Assembly (NCBI GenBank): GCA_022820995.1
Contig: JAJEEM010000016.1
Location: forward strand, 1-64,000
Direction of reading: 5' to 3'
Length of the DNA stretch: 64,000 nt
Origin: Gemmatimonadota bacterium
GTDB lineage: Bacteria > Gemmatimonadota > Gemmatimonadetes > Palauibacterales > Palauibacteraceae
Shown: positions 45,275 through 53,433 of the stretch, piece by piece
How positions within the stretch are numbered: the first letter of the stretch is position 1
Layout of the letters: the number at the start of each line of letters is the position of its first letter
Position numbers and translations under genes: made by a program
Notes under the pieces: model-generated
Seen by the model: the letters and a program-made list of their open reading frames with translations, nothing else
What the model was told of the DNA's origin: nothing
The model's database searches: none

Positions 45275-46528
45275 TCACATGTTGTCGATCATCGCCTGGC
45301 CGAACTCGCTGCAACCGAGGAGTGTCGCACCATCCATCAGGCGCTCGAAGTCGTACGTCACCCGCTTCTCGGCTATGGTGGCGCCCAGGGAGGATACAAT
45401 AAGGTCGGCGGCTTCGTTCCACCCGATGTGCCGCAGCATCATCTCTCCGGACAGGATGACGGATCCCGGGTTCACCTTGTCCTGTCCGGCGTACTTCGGC
45501 GCGGTGCCGTGCGTCGCTTCGAAGATCGCGTGGCCCGTTTCGTAGTTGATGTTCGCACCGGGGGCGATGCCGATGCCGCCCACCTGTGCGGCGAGCGCGT
45601 CGGAGATGTAGTCCCCGTTCAGGTTCATGGTGGCGATCACGTCGTACTCCGCGGGCCGCGTGAGGATCTGCTGAAGGAACGCGTCGGCGATCACGTCCTT
45701 GACGACGATCCCGTCCGAGCTCCTGCACCAGGGGCCGCCGCCGAACTCCTGCGCCCCGAACTCGTCCTTCGCGAGTTCGTAGCCCCAGTCGCGGAAACCG
45801 CCCTCGGTGAACTTCATGATGTTCCCCTTGTGGACCAGCGTGACGCTGCCGTATCCCCGGTCGCGGGCGTAGCGAATCGCGGCGCGGACGAGACGCTGCG
45901 TCCCTTCCCGCGAGATCGGCTTCACCCCGAAGGAACTGGTCTCCGGGAAACGGATCGTCGAAACGCCCATCTCGTCGCTCAGGAAGGCGCGCAGCCGGCG
46001 GGCCTCCTCGCTGCCGGCTTCCCACTCGATGCCGGCGTAGATGTCCTCGGTGTTCTCGCGGAAGATCGTCATGTCGACGAGGTCCGGCTGTCGAACCGGC
46101 GACGGAACGCCCTCGAACCAGCGCACGGGGCGGACGCACGCGAACAGGTCGAGTTGCTGGCGCAGCGCGACGTTGAGCGACCGGATGCCGCCACCCACGG
46201 GCGTCGTGAGCGGCCCCTTGATCGCGACCCGGTGATGCCGGATGGCCCTGAGCGTATCGTCGGGCAGCCAGTCCCCCGTGCGATCGAACGCCTTCTGACC
46301 GGCAAGGACCTCGAACCACGCGATCCGTCGCTCGTCGCCGTAGGCCTTCTCGACGGCCGCTTCGAAGACCGCGCTCGCGGCGCGCCAGATGTCGGGACCG
46401 ATCCCGTCTCCTTCGATGAAGGGAATGATCGGGCGGTCGGGCACGTCGAGGCGGTCACCCGCCATGCGGATGGCGTCTCCGCCGGGGGGCGTGCGCAGAG
46501 TGTCATATGAGGGAGACGCGTCGGGCAT
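45275..46528 (-). CDS. icd: NADP-type isocitrate dehydrogenase
   Basis: A 417-residue enzyme, the same length as E. coli Icd. [14 protein letters not shown], the substrate-site serine region ([13 protein letters not shown]), [52 protein letters not shown] and [19 protein letters not shown] are all present; the last has the Lys-Tyr pair that favours NADP. It catalyses the TCA-cycle step to 2-oxoglutarate. ATG 46528 is preferred to GTG 46570 because it gives the family length. A palindrome upstream may regulate it. Confidence 0.95.
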   Translation of the reverse strand: MPDASPSYDTLRTPPGGDAIRMAGDRLDVPDRPIIPFIEGDGIGPDIWRAASAVFEAAVEKAYGDERRIAWFEVLAGQKAFDRTGDWLPDDTLRAIRHHRVAIKGPLTTPVGGGIRSLNVALRQQLDLFACVRPVRWFEGVPSPVRQPDLVDMTIFRENTEDIYAGIEWEAGSEEARRLRAFLSDEMGVSTIRFPETSSFGVKPISREGTQRLVRAAIRYARDRGYGSVTLVHKGNIMKFTEGGFRDWGYELAKDEFGAQEFGGGPWCRSSDGIVVKDVIADAFLQQILTRPAEYDVIATMNLNGDYISDALAAQVGGIGIAPGANINYETGHAIFEATHGTAPKYAGQDKVNPGSVILSGEMMLRHIGWNEAADLIVSSLGATIAEKRVTYDFERLMDGATLLGCSEFGQAMIDNM

Positions 46529-46635
46529 GGGGGTTTCTCGAACGGTTTCGGGGATCTTCCTTGCGCTCACCGGGGATCGGCGCTGCGGGAGGGGAGAGTA
46601 CGCACGCCCTTCACCGATGACAAACCATGCGGACT

Positions 46636-46660
46636 GTATACACTCACATGGCGTGTATAC
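46636..46660. promoter_or_regulatory. Palindromic operator candidate upstream of icd
   Basis: GTATACAC (46636-46643) and GTGTATAC (46653-46660), eight-base perfect arms with a nine-base spacer, one half-site per 17 bases. It is AT-rich in a GC-rich region and lies about 110 bases before icd. The form suits a dimeric GntR- or TetR-like repressor. Confidence 0.55.
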
Positions 46661-46702
46661 GAGCCGCGTTCGTTGAGGATCTCAAGCGGAACTCCGCCGT
46701 CA

Positions 46703-47836
46703 TCAGGGCCGGGGCCAGATCCCGCTCATCTCCTGACTTCCCCGGACCCACACGACGGTGGGACCCGGGTCGGCCTCCGATTCGAGCGCGGTGACGAGGT
46801 CCTCGAGTTCCCGGGTCGGACGGTCCGCCGCTCTCAGAAGGAGATCGCCCGCCCGGAGCCCGAGCCGGGCGGTGACCGTTCCCCGCGCGACCCTGAGCAC
46901 GAGGAGGCCGTCCAGGCCGGCACGGTCGGAAAAGTCGCGTACGGGCTCGAACTCGGCTCCCGCGAACGTGCGGTGGAGGCGCACGGCGAGACCGGGCTCC
47001 GGCAGCGCCACCTGAGCGGCCCGCGCCACGCGGCGGCGGAACTCCGTCGCCGAGAAGCGTGCGCGCACGGCCCCGACGTTCTGGAGCGCCAGCGTGAAGT
47101 CCCGATAGGCCGATTCCGTCTCGCGCTGCAGATCGCGGAGTATTTCAACGCGAACCGCCGGCAACTCCGCCGCCGGACGGTCGCGCACGGGCAGCACGTT
47201 GAGTTGGCCGTCCACGACCCGCACCGCCGAAGGCTCCACCGCCACGCCGGTCTCGTCCGTATCGCGGAACGCCAGGGCGAAGCCGGCGCGGTCACGGTCG
47301 GTGGAGTCGCCCCCGCCGGAGTCCGTCAACCACAGGACGAACGTGCCGCGCCGCGGGCTCCCGGCCGTCGCGACGATCGTCCGACGGCCGACCATGGGGA
47401 TGTCGTCCGCATCCGGGGGCCGCCGGCCGGGGATGACTTCCAGCGTCCGGTCCGCCCCGTCTCGCGTGACCTGCAACCGTACCGGGACGCTCGGGCGGAT
47501 CGATGCGAGCAGGTCGGGGAGATTGACGAGGGTGATGCTCGTACCGTTCATCGCGGCCAGGCGGTCGCCGACGAGGAGTCCCGCACGCGCCGCCGGCCCA
47601 TCTTCCTGCATTTCACGCACCTGGATGACGAGCGTGCAGTTCTTCCAGTCGTCCGAAGTCTCCCAGCCGCAGTTGTAACGCTCGTCGACGCGAACCCCGA
47701 TCCAGCCCGGAGCGTCGTCCGGCGGCGTCTCCTGCGCTCCGGCCGGCGAGGGCGTGAACGCAGGGACGCCCGCCGCGAGAACCGCAACGAGAACCGCGGC
47801 GAGCGGTCCCGGAGACCGTGAGAGAGGCGCGGTCAC
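46703..47836 (-). CDS. Exported protein with two PDZ domains
   Basis: A 377-residue protein with a signal peptide (ending PAGAQETP). PDZ 1 is at about residues 50-130 (DGPAARAGLLVGDRLAAMNGTSI) and PDZ 2 at about 290-370 (DGLLVLRVARGTVTARLGLRAGDLLLRAAD). Between them is a beta-rich linker. There is no protease domain. PDZ proteins in the periplasm commonly recognise C-termini of misfolded envelope proteins. It is last in the sigma/anti-sigma operon and its GTG start overlaps the anti-sigma stop, so it may sense or modulate release of the sigma factor. That is inference. Confidence 0.82.
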   Translation of the reverse strand: MTAPLSRSPGPLAAVLVAVLAAGVPAFTPSPAGAQETPPDDAPGWIGVRVDERYNCGWETSDDWKNCTLVIQVREMQEDGPAARAGLLVGDRLAAMNGTSITLVNLPDLLASIRPSVPVRLQVTRDGADRTLEVIPGRRPPDADDIPMVGRRTIVATAGSPRRGTFVLWLTDSGGGDSTDRDRAGFALAFRDTDETGVAVEPSAVRVVDGQLNVLPVRDRPAAELPAVRVEILRDLQRETESAYRDFTLALQNVGAVRARFSATEFRRRVARAAQVALPEPGLAVRLHRTFAGAEFEPVRDFSDRAGLDGLLVLRVARGTVTARLGLRAGDLLLRAADRPTRELEDLVTALESEADPGPTVVWVRGSQEMSGIWPRP

Positions 47837-48528
47837 CAGGTTCGCGTCCCGCTCGCGCGGCCCAGGTCCTCCGCGAGCCGATCGCGCGTTTCCACGAGTT
47901 CCAGCAGGTAGGCGCTGGCGAGGGGATCGTCGGGATTCGTCGCGAGGCGGTCGCGCAGCGCCCGGATCAACCCCTCCAGCCTCGCCAGCCGCTGGGCCGT
48001 CTCCAACGGATCTCTCGCGCTCGATCCGCCTTCCGAAGCGGCGTCGGCCCCTCCCTCTCCCACCTGCCTGAGCGGCGACCGCAGCGATTCCATCCGGCTG
48101 AGCCCATCCACGAGCGCGCGGTCGTCGGCGGTCGAAACGACGGCAGGAAGATCCCCCGCCGTACCCGGCGGATTCCCGACGCTCCCGCCCGTGAACTGCA
48201 GGCCAGCGATCACGCCGCCCACAAACAGCACGAGGGCGGCCGCGGCCTGCAGCGGTCCCGGGACGAAGAGACGGCCGCCGAAGCCGCGTTCGATCCAGCG
48301 GATGCCGCCGCGGGTCTCGCCCGCATCGAGTGCGGCTTCGATGGCGGCCCACTGCCCGGCCGGCGCCTTCTCATCCGGCAGAGCGGACAGCGCCATGCGC
48401 ATCCGGCTCAATCTCTCGAACTCCGCCTGGCAATCGCTGCACGTCTCGAGGTGGGCCCGGCAGTCCCGGTCGGCCCACGGTTCGTCGAGCAGTGCCGAGA
48501 TTCGCTCGGCATCCATGTGGTTCGCCAT
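47833..48528 (-). CDS. Zinc-finger transmembrane anti-sigma factor
   Basis: A 231-residue protein. The N-terminus has the anti-sigma zinc-finger pattern (DRDCRAHLETCSDCQAEFERL: His plus the Cys-x-x-Cys pair), then one membrane helix (LQAAAALVLFVGGVIAGLQF, about residues 92-111), and a periplasmic part that is largely helical (LARLEGLIRALRDRLATN). It is encoded 14 bp after the ECF sigma gene, so it should hold that sigma factor at the membrane. AGAAGAG precedes ATG 48528. Confidence 0.85.
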   Translation of the reverse strand: MANHMDAERISALLDEPWADRDCRAHLETCSDCQAEFERLSRMRMALSALPDEKAPAGQWAAIEAALDAGETRGGIRWIERGFGGRLFVPGPLQAAAALVLFVGGVIAGLQFTGGSVGNPPGTAGDLPAVVSTADDRALVDGLSRMESLRSPLRQVGEGGADAASEGGSSARDPLETAQRLARLEGLIRALRDRLATNPDDPLASAYLLELVETRDRLAEDLGRASGTRTW

Positions 48529-48542
48529 CTCTTCTATCCCTC

Positions 48543-49100
48543 TCAGAGGCGCGCTTCGCCCCGTGCACCGCCGTTCCCGGAATCTTCCGGAGCGATGAGC
48601 TTCCGCATGCGCGCCCGCGCCTTGTGCAACTGCGATTTCGACGTGCCGGGCGAACATCCCAGAGCCTCGGCGATGTCGTTGTGCGTCCACCCTTCCACGT
48701 CGTGCAACACGAGGACCCTCCGGTACCCCGGCGGCAACTGGTCCAGCGCCTGGGTCAGGACCCGCCGCGTGACGATCACGTCGTCGTGCGCCCGCGCCAC
48801 GCGGGGAAGCTCGGCGGCGGATTCCACCGGACGCCGCTTCGACGACCGGCGCAGCCGGTTGAGCGCCACGTTCGTCGCCAACCGGTAGAGCCACGTGCCG
48901 AAGGCCGCATCACCCCGGAAGAGGTGGAGCTTCTCGAACGCGCGGATCCACGCCTCCTGGGAGAGATCCTCCGCGAGGTGATCGTCGCCCACGAGGCGGC
49001 GAATCACGGTGTAGACGCGTCGCGCGTGGAGTTCGTACAACTCCCCCATCGCGGATCGCTCTCCCGCTTTGGCGCAGGCGATCAGGTCGCGTTCGTCCAC
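48543..49100 (-). CDS. ECF sigma factor (RpoE-like)
   Basis: A 185-residue extracytoplasmic-function sigma factor. Region 2 contains AMGELYELHARRVYTVIRRLVGDDHLAEDLSQEAWIRAFEKL and GTWLYRLATNVALNRLRR; region 4 contains ALDQLPPGYRRVLVLHDVEGWTHNDIAEALGCSPGTSKSQLHKARARM, a helix-turn-helix. It should direct RNA polymerase to its own envelope-stress promoters. GTG 49100 is chosen because of AGAGGGA upstream; GTG 49133 is a weaker alternative. It is followed by its anti-sigma factor and preceded by lipid-synthesis genes. Confidence 0.92.
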   Translation of the reverse strand: MDERDLIACAKAGERSAMGELYELHARRVYTVIRRLVGDDHLAEDLSQEAWIRAFEKLHLFRGDAAFGTWLYRLATNVALNRLRRSSKRRPVESAAELPRVARAHDDVIVTRRVLTQALDQLPPGYRRVLVLHDVEGWTHNDIAEALGCSPGTSKSQLHKARARMRKLIAPEDSGNGGARGEARL

Positions 49101-49149
49101 GTCATCCCTCTGAAGGTCACCTTCCGGATCCACCGCTTTGATGCGCGGT

Positions 49150-50037
49150 TCAGGCCGCGGGTTGCCCGCCCCCGGCCGCTCGGGCACCGGCGGCGGCGCC
49201 CTCGGCCGCGCGCAGTGCGGCGCAGACCAGCAGCCCGAGCAGGATGCCCGCGAGGGCGTCGGTCGCATAGTGAAAGCGACCGTACACCGTCCCCGCAGTC
49301 AACGCGAGTTCCGGGATGAGGAGGAGCCAGAACCAGCGCCGATCCTCGCGTCCGGCCGCCACGACCCCGGCCAGGGAGGCGGCGATGTGGGAACTGGGGA
49401 AGGCCGTGCCCTTCGAAGATCCGGTCTCCAGGATCCCGTGCACGATCCCGAACAGCGTACCCTCGCCGATCTCGCCGCCGATCTGGGCGAACTCGTATCG
49501 GGGGCCGGCGACCGGGAAGAACATGAAGATGAGATAGGAGACGAAGAACGCGGCGGCCACGGCGAGGGCGGTGCGCTGCAGGGCCTCGAGCCCCCGCGTC
49601 GCGAACACGCCCAGGATGGTGGCGGGAATGATGGCGTAGTAGCCGAAGTAGCCCAGATGCAGCACCTCGGAAAAGGAGAGCCACGGGAGCCACGCGCTGA
49701 GATCGATGCTGGGCTGTCCGCCGAACACGGCGGCATCCCACGCCTGCACCGTGGCGTCGAAGTACCGCTGCGTGAGAAAGCGGTTCAGGATGGCGAGTTC
49801 CGCGTACAGGAGGGGCGTGAGGAGGACGGCGTACGCCCCTCTCGCGACCGCGGCGAGACCGGCGCGGGGGCGCCAGGCCGCAAGTCGCGTGATCCCGAAG
49901 GCGGCGATCGCGTGGGCCGCCGCGATTCCTGCGCCGGTGAGGCCGCCGAACACCAGGGCGATGAGGCCCGTGCAACCGAAGTAGCCGATGGCCACGCGGT
50001 CGACGGGCAGGAGCCGTCGGGTGCCGCCGCCGCTCAC
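49150..50037 (-). CDS. PAP2-family membrane phosphatase/phosphotransferase
   Basis: A 295-residue membrane protein with six or more helices. PAP2 catalytic motifs: KGTAFPSSHIAAS (motif 2) and YGRFHYATDALAGILLG (motif 3, Arg, His and Asp); motif 1 appears as VAGPRYEF. PAP2 enzymes remove or transfer lipid phosphate groups; yeast AUR1-type inositolphosphoryl-ceramide synthases belong to this fold. Its place directly after the ceramide genes suggests it adds or removes the headgroup of a sphingolipid. GTG 50037 overlaps the stop of the epimerase gene. Confidence 0.82.
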   Translation of the reverse strand: MSGGGTRRLLPVDRVAIGYFGCTGLIALVFGGLTGAGIAAAHAIAAFGITRLAAWRPRAGLAAVARGAYAVLLTPLLYAELAILNRFLTQRYFDATVQAWDAAVFGGQPSIDLSAWLPWLSFSEVLHLGYFGYYAIIPATILGVFATRGLEALQRTALAVAAAFFVSYLIFMFFPVAGPRYEFAQIGGEIGEGTLFGIVHGILETGSSKGTAFPSSHIAASLAGVVAAGREDRRWFWLLLIPELALTAGTVYGRFHYATDALAGILLGLLVCAALRAAEGAAAGARAAGGGQPAA

Positions 50038-50987
50038 AGCCAGCCCTTGCGCCGATACCACTCGGCGGTGCGCGCGAGCCCCTCGTCGATCCCGACCCGC
50101 GGACGCCAGGGGTCGAGGAATCTCCGGCTCGGCTCGATGTCGCAGGTCCAGGCGTTTGCGGACAGATCGCGCGCGCGCCTCCGGTCGAAGGCGGGGGCCT
50201 TCCCCGTCAGGCGGCCCGCGACTTCCGACAGGGCCCCGACGGTGAGAAAGAGGGCGGACGGCAACCGCAGGACGCGGCCGGGGCGGTCCACCGCGGCCAT
50301 CAGCGCTCTCGCCAGCGCGCGCCAGGAATGGCGTTCCGCCGCCGCGATGGGAAGCGGAACCGGCGCGGGCTCCGCCTCGAGGGCGGCGAGGACGGCCGAG
50401 ACGACATCGGCGACGTACACCGGCTGCAGGGGCGCCCGGCTGCGCGGAATCGCGGTCCACCCTCGCGCCGCCAGCCGGAAGAGCGGCAGCAGGTCGAGGT
50501 CGCGCGGGCCGTAGACGCCCCCCGGCCGGAGCACGGCGACCTCCATCGCCCCGTGGATGGAAGCGAGCGCCGCCTCCGCCTCGGCTTTCGACCGGCCGTA
50601 CGGGCTCACCGGGCCGTCCGCGCCATCCGGGCCCCGGGCGGCGAGGCTGCTGATGAAGACGAACCGCCGGACTCCCGCGTCCGCCGCCGCCTCTGCGAGC
50701 CTCCGCGTGCCGACCGCATTCACGGCCATGAACTCCGACTCGTTGCGCGCGCGCGTGAGCGCGCCGCAATGGACGACGGCGGTGCAACCCCCGAGTGCCG
50801 CGGCCGCTTCCGGCCTGTCCTCCACCCCGAGATCGAGTTCGACCTTTCTCAGCTCGAGGCGGTCGAGATGGCGCGTGTCGCTCGTTCGCCGCACGCTCGC
50901 GGTGACCTGGTATCCGGCCGCGACGAGGGCCTCGGCGAGATGCCCGCCGAGGAACCCGCTTCCCCCTGTCAGAAATACCGATGCCAC
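50034..50987 (-). CDS. NAD-dependent epimerase/dehydratase-like reductase, ceramide-reductase candidate
   Basis: A 317-residue extended short-chain dehydrogenase. FLTGGSGFLGGHLAEAL is the cofactor loop, ISSLAARGP the catalytic Ser strand and YGRSKAEAE the Tyr-x-x-x-Lys. In Caulobacter an enzyme of this type (CerR) reduces 3-oxo-ceramide. The position between a GNAT-like acyltransferase and serine palmitoyltransferase supports that role here. The start GTG 50987 overlaps the stop of the upstream gene by one base. Other sugar- or steroid-acting epimerases remain possible. Confidence 0.8.
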   Translation of the reverse strand: MASVFLTGGSGFLGGHLAEALVAAGYQVTASVRRTSDTRHLDRLELRKVELDLGVEDRPEAAAALGGCTAVVHCGALTRARNESEFMAVNAVGTRRLAEAAADAGVRRFVFISSLAARGPDGADGPVSPYGRSKAEAEAALASIHGAMEVAVLRPGGVYGPRDLDLLPLFRLAARGWTAIPRSRAPLQPVYVADVVSAVLAALEAEPAPVPLPIAAAERHSWRALARALMAAVDRPGRVLRLPSALFLTVGALSEVAGRLTGKAPAFDRRRARDLSANAWTCDIEPSRRFLDPWRPRVGIDEGLARTAEWYRRKGWL

Positions 50988-52117
50988 TAAAGCGCCGCTT
51001 CGTACAGCCGGTAGGTCCGGTAGATCCTGCCGCCGAGACGCTCGATGGCCTGGTTCATCTTCTGGTTGTCCTCGAGGATCCACGACTGCTCGGCGGACGT
51101 CATCCCGGCGGCGATCCCCTTCCTGAACAACCAGAGGTAGAGGAGGACGTCCACGGCCTTGCCACGCCATTCCTCGGCAAGGCCCAGGATGATGACCCGC
51201 ATGCACGTGATCTGCCGCCGGTAGACGAGCGCCTTGAGAATCCCGAAGGGGAAGAGCCTGCCGTTCATCCGGCGCAGCACCTGGTTGAAGTCCGGGAGAG
51301 CGAGCGCGAAGCCGGCGGTCTCACCCTCCGGCGTCTCGGCGAAGAGCGCGAGTTCGGGGTCGAGTATGGGCTTGAGTTCGGCTGCCATGTGTTCCATCTC
51401 GGCCTCGGTCATGGGGACGAAGCCCCAGTTCTTCTCCCAGGCCGCGTTGTACAGGCGCTGGATGCGGCCGAGTTCTTCGTCGAATCGCGACATCTCCAGC
51501 GTCCTGATCCGGATCCCGTACCTGCGTGTCACGACCTTCTCGGCGCGGAAGAGGTGCGGCGGCCAATCGCCTTTCTTCATGAGCCAGGCGAAAAGATCCT
51601 TGGCCTTCCGCAGCCCGGCAGCCTCCATCAGCCCGGGATAGTACGGCGGGTTGTAGGCCATGAGGACGACCGGCGGTCCGGGGTCTCCGTCGACGAGCAG
51701 GCCACAGGTCTCGTTGGTCGAGAAGCTCGTGGGACCCCGCATCGCGGTCAGGCCGCGTTCGCGGAGCCAGACCCGAACCGCGTCGAGCAGCGCCCCGGCC
51801 ACCTCCGGGTCGTCGATGCACTCGAACCAGCCGAAGAACCCCGTGGATTCGTCGTGCAGCCGTTCATGATTCCGGTTCCGGATCGCGCAGATTCGGCCCA
51901 CGGCCCGGCCATCGCGCAGCGCGAGGTAGGGCTGGACCTCCGAGTGCAGGTGAAACGGGTGTTTCTCCGGGTCGAAGGCCGCGCGCACGTCCCTCTTCAG
52001 CGGGGGCACCCAGTCGGGGTCGCCCCGATAGATCGACCACGGCAGGTCGATGAAGCGCCCGAGATCGGCGCGGCTCTCGACGGGAACGACGCGCACGGAG
52101 GAAGCGAGACTCGTCAT
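50987..52117 (-). CDS. GNAT-like N-acyltransferase, bacterial ceramide synthase candidate
   Basis: A 376-residue cytoplasmic protein: FIDLPWSIYRGDPDWVPPLKRDV, HPFHLHSEVQPYLALRDGRAVGRICAI, GFFGWFECIDDPEVA, FSTNETCGLLVDG and a C-terminal GNAT half (MRVIILGLAEEWRGKAVDVLLY). This is the family of the Caulobacter bacterial ceramide synthase, which N-acylates 3-ketosphinganine. Members also occur outside sphingolipid clusters, so context matters: here it is 16 bp after serine palmitoyltransferase and overlaps the reductase gene. The product is probably 3-oxo-dihydroceramide. Confidence 0.78.
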   Translation of the reverse strand: MTSLASSVRVVPVESRADLGRFIDLPWSIYRGDPDWVPPLKRDVRAAFDPEKHPFHLHSEVQPYLALRDGRAVGRICAIRNRNHERLHDESTGFFGWFECIDDPEVAGALLDAVRVWLRERGLTAMRGPTSFSTNETCGLLVDGDPGPPVVLMAYNPPYYPGLMEAAGLRKAKDLFAWLMKKGDWPPHLFRAEKVVTRRYGIRIRTLEMSRFDEELGRIQRLYNAAWEKNWGFVPMTEAEMEHMAAELKPILDPELALFAETPEGETAGFALALPDFNQVLRRMNGRLFPFGILKALVYRRQITCMRVIILGLAEEWRGKAVDVLLYLWLFRKGIAAGMTSAEQSWILEDNQKMNQAIERLGGRIYRTYRLYEAAL

Positions 52118-52133
52118 GGTGGGAAGCGCCGGC

Positions 52134-53336
52134 TCAGACGACGCCGAGTTTCTTCCCCACGCGCTCCACCTGTTCGAGCACGAAATCGAGATCGTCGTCC
52201 GAGTGCGTGGCCATGTAGCTCGTGCGCAGGCGGCAACTCCCCTCGGGAACGGCGGGGGGAACGACCGGGTTCGAGAAGACGCCCGCCTCGAACAGGGCGC
52301 GCCAGAACACGAAGGTCTTCTCCATGGGCCCGATGAGAATGGGTACGATCGGGGTCTCGGTCGGCCCGATGTCGAACCCGATCGACTTGAAGCCCTCCAT
52401 CATCCGGTACGTGTTCTTCCAGAGCTGCTCCCGGCGCTCCGGCTCGTCGCGGATGATCTCCAGCGCCTTGAGCACGGTGGCGGCGGAGGCGGGGGGCATG
52501 CTCGCGCTGAACATGAGGGCGCGGGCGTTGTGCTGGAGGTAGTCGATGACGTCCGCGCGGCCCGCCACGAAGCCCCCGATCGAGGCGAAGGACTTGGAGA
52601 AGGTGCCGAGGATCAGGTCCACTTCGTCCGTCAGTCCCCAGTGCTCGGCGGTCCCGGCCCCGGTCTCTCCCAGCACGCCCACGGCGTGCGCGTCATCCAC
52701 CAGGATCGCCGCGCCGTACTCCCGCCTCAGTTCGACGAGGGTGGGCAGATCGGCGATGTCGCCTTCCATGCTGTACACGCCGTCCACCGCGATCAGCTTG
52801 CCGCGCGAGGGCTTCTCGGCCTCGAGCATGCGGCGCAGCGTGGCGAAGTCGTTGTGGTTGAAGCGCCGCGTGCGGCCGAGCCCCAGACGCACGCCGTCCT
52901 GGAGGCTCGCGTGGTCCAGCTTGTCGATGTAGACCGTGTCCGCGCGACCGATCAACGCGCCCAGCGTGCCCAGATTCGTCTGGTAGCCGGTCGAGAATAC
53001 GAGCGCCGCCTCCATGCCGGTGAAGTCGGCGAGCTCGGCCTCGAGCTGCTCATGAAGATCGAGGTTGCCGTTGAGGAAGCGGCTGCCCGTATTGCCGCTT
53101 CCGAACTTGTTGAGGGCGTCGCGGGCCGCCTCGAGGACGCGCGGATCGTGCGTGAGCCCCATGTAGTTGTTGGAGCCGACCATGATCTTGCGGGCCCCAT
53201 CGATGACGACCCACGTGTCGTGCGAGGCCTCGATGGGCATGAAGTACGGATAGAGGCCGGCCTCGCGAAGGTCGTTCACGGTCGCTAGTTCACGACACTT
53301 GTCGAGGATCGGAGGCGGCTGGACGCGGCTTTTCAT
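52134..53336 (-). CDS. spt: Serine palmitoyltransferase-type alpha-oxoamine synthase
   Basis: A 400-residue PLP enzyme. KIMVGSNNYMGLTHDPRV, GSRFLNGNLDLHEQLE, AALVFSTGYQTNLGTL, DDAHAVGVLGETGAG and the PLP lysine in GTFSKSFASIGGFV (Lys248) mark the alpha-oxoamine synthase family. The soluble bacterial serine palmitoyltransferases look like this; they condense serine with a fatty acyl thioester to make 3-ketosphinganine, the first step of sphingolipid synthesis. BioF and Kbl are relatives, but neither fits the neighbouring acyltransferase, reductase and PAP2 genes. It heads the operon. ATG 53336 matches the family start. Confidence 0.85.
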   Translation of the reverse strand: MKSRVQPPPILDKCRELATVNDLREAGLYPYFMPIEASHDTWVVIDGARKIMVGSNNYMGLTHDPRVLEAARDALNKFGSGNTGSRFLNGNLDLHEQLEAELADFTGMEAALVFSTGYQTNLGTLGALIGRADTVYIDKLDHASLQDGVRLGLGRTRRFNHNDFATLRRMLEAEKPSRGKLIAVDGVYSMEGDIADLPTLVELRREYGAAILVDDAHAVGVLGETGAGTAEHWGLTDEVDLILGTFSKSFASIGGFVAGRADVIDYLQHNARALMFSASMPPASAATVLKALEIIRDEPERREQLWKNTYRMMEGFKSIGFDIGPTETPIVPILIGPMEKTFVFWRALFEAGVFSNPVVPPAVPEGSCRLRTSYMATHSDDDLDFVLEQVERVGKKLGVV

Positions 53337-53433
53337 TGAGCCCGACCGGGACACCGCAGCTTGGGGTGTAGGATTCTGCACGAAGCGAAGCTAAGCCGGA
53401 ATCGGGACGCCCGGCAAGGAAAATCAGCCGTTC

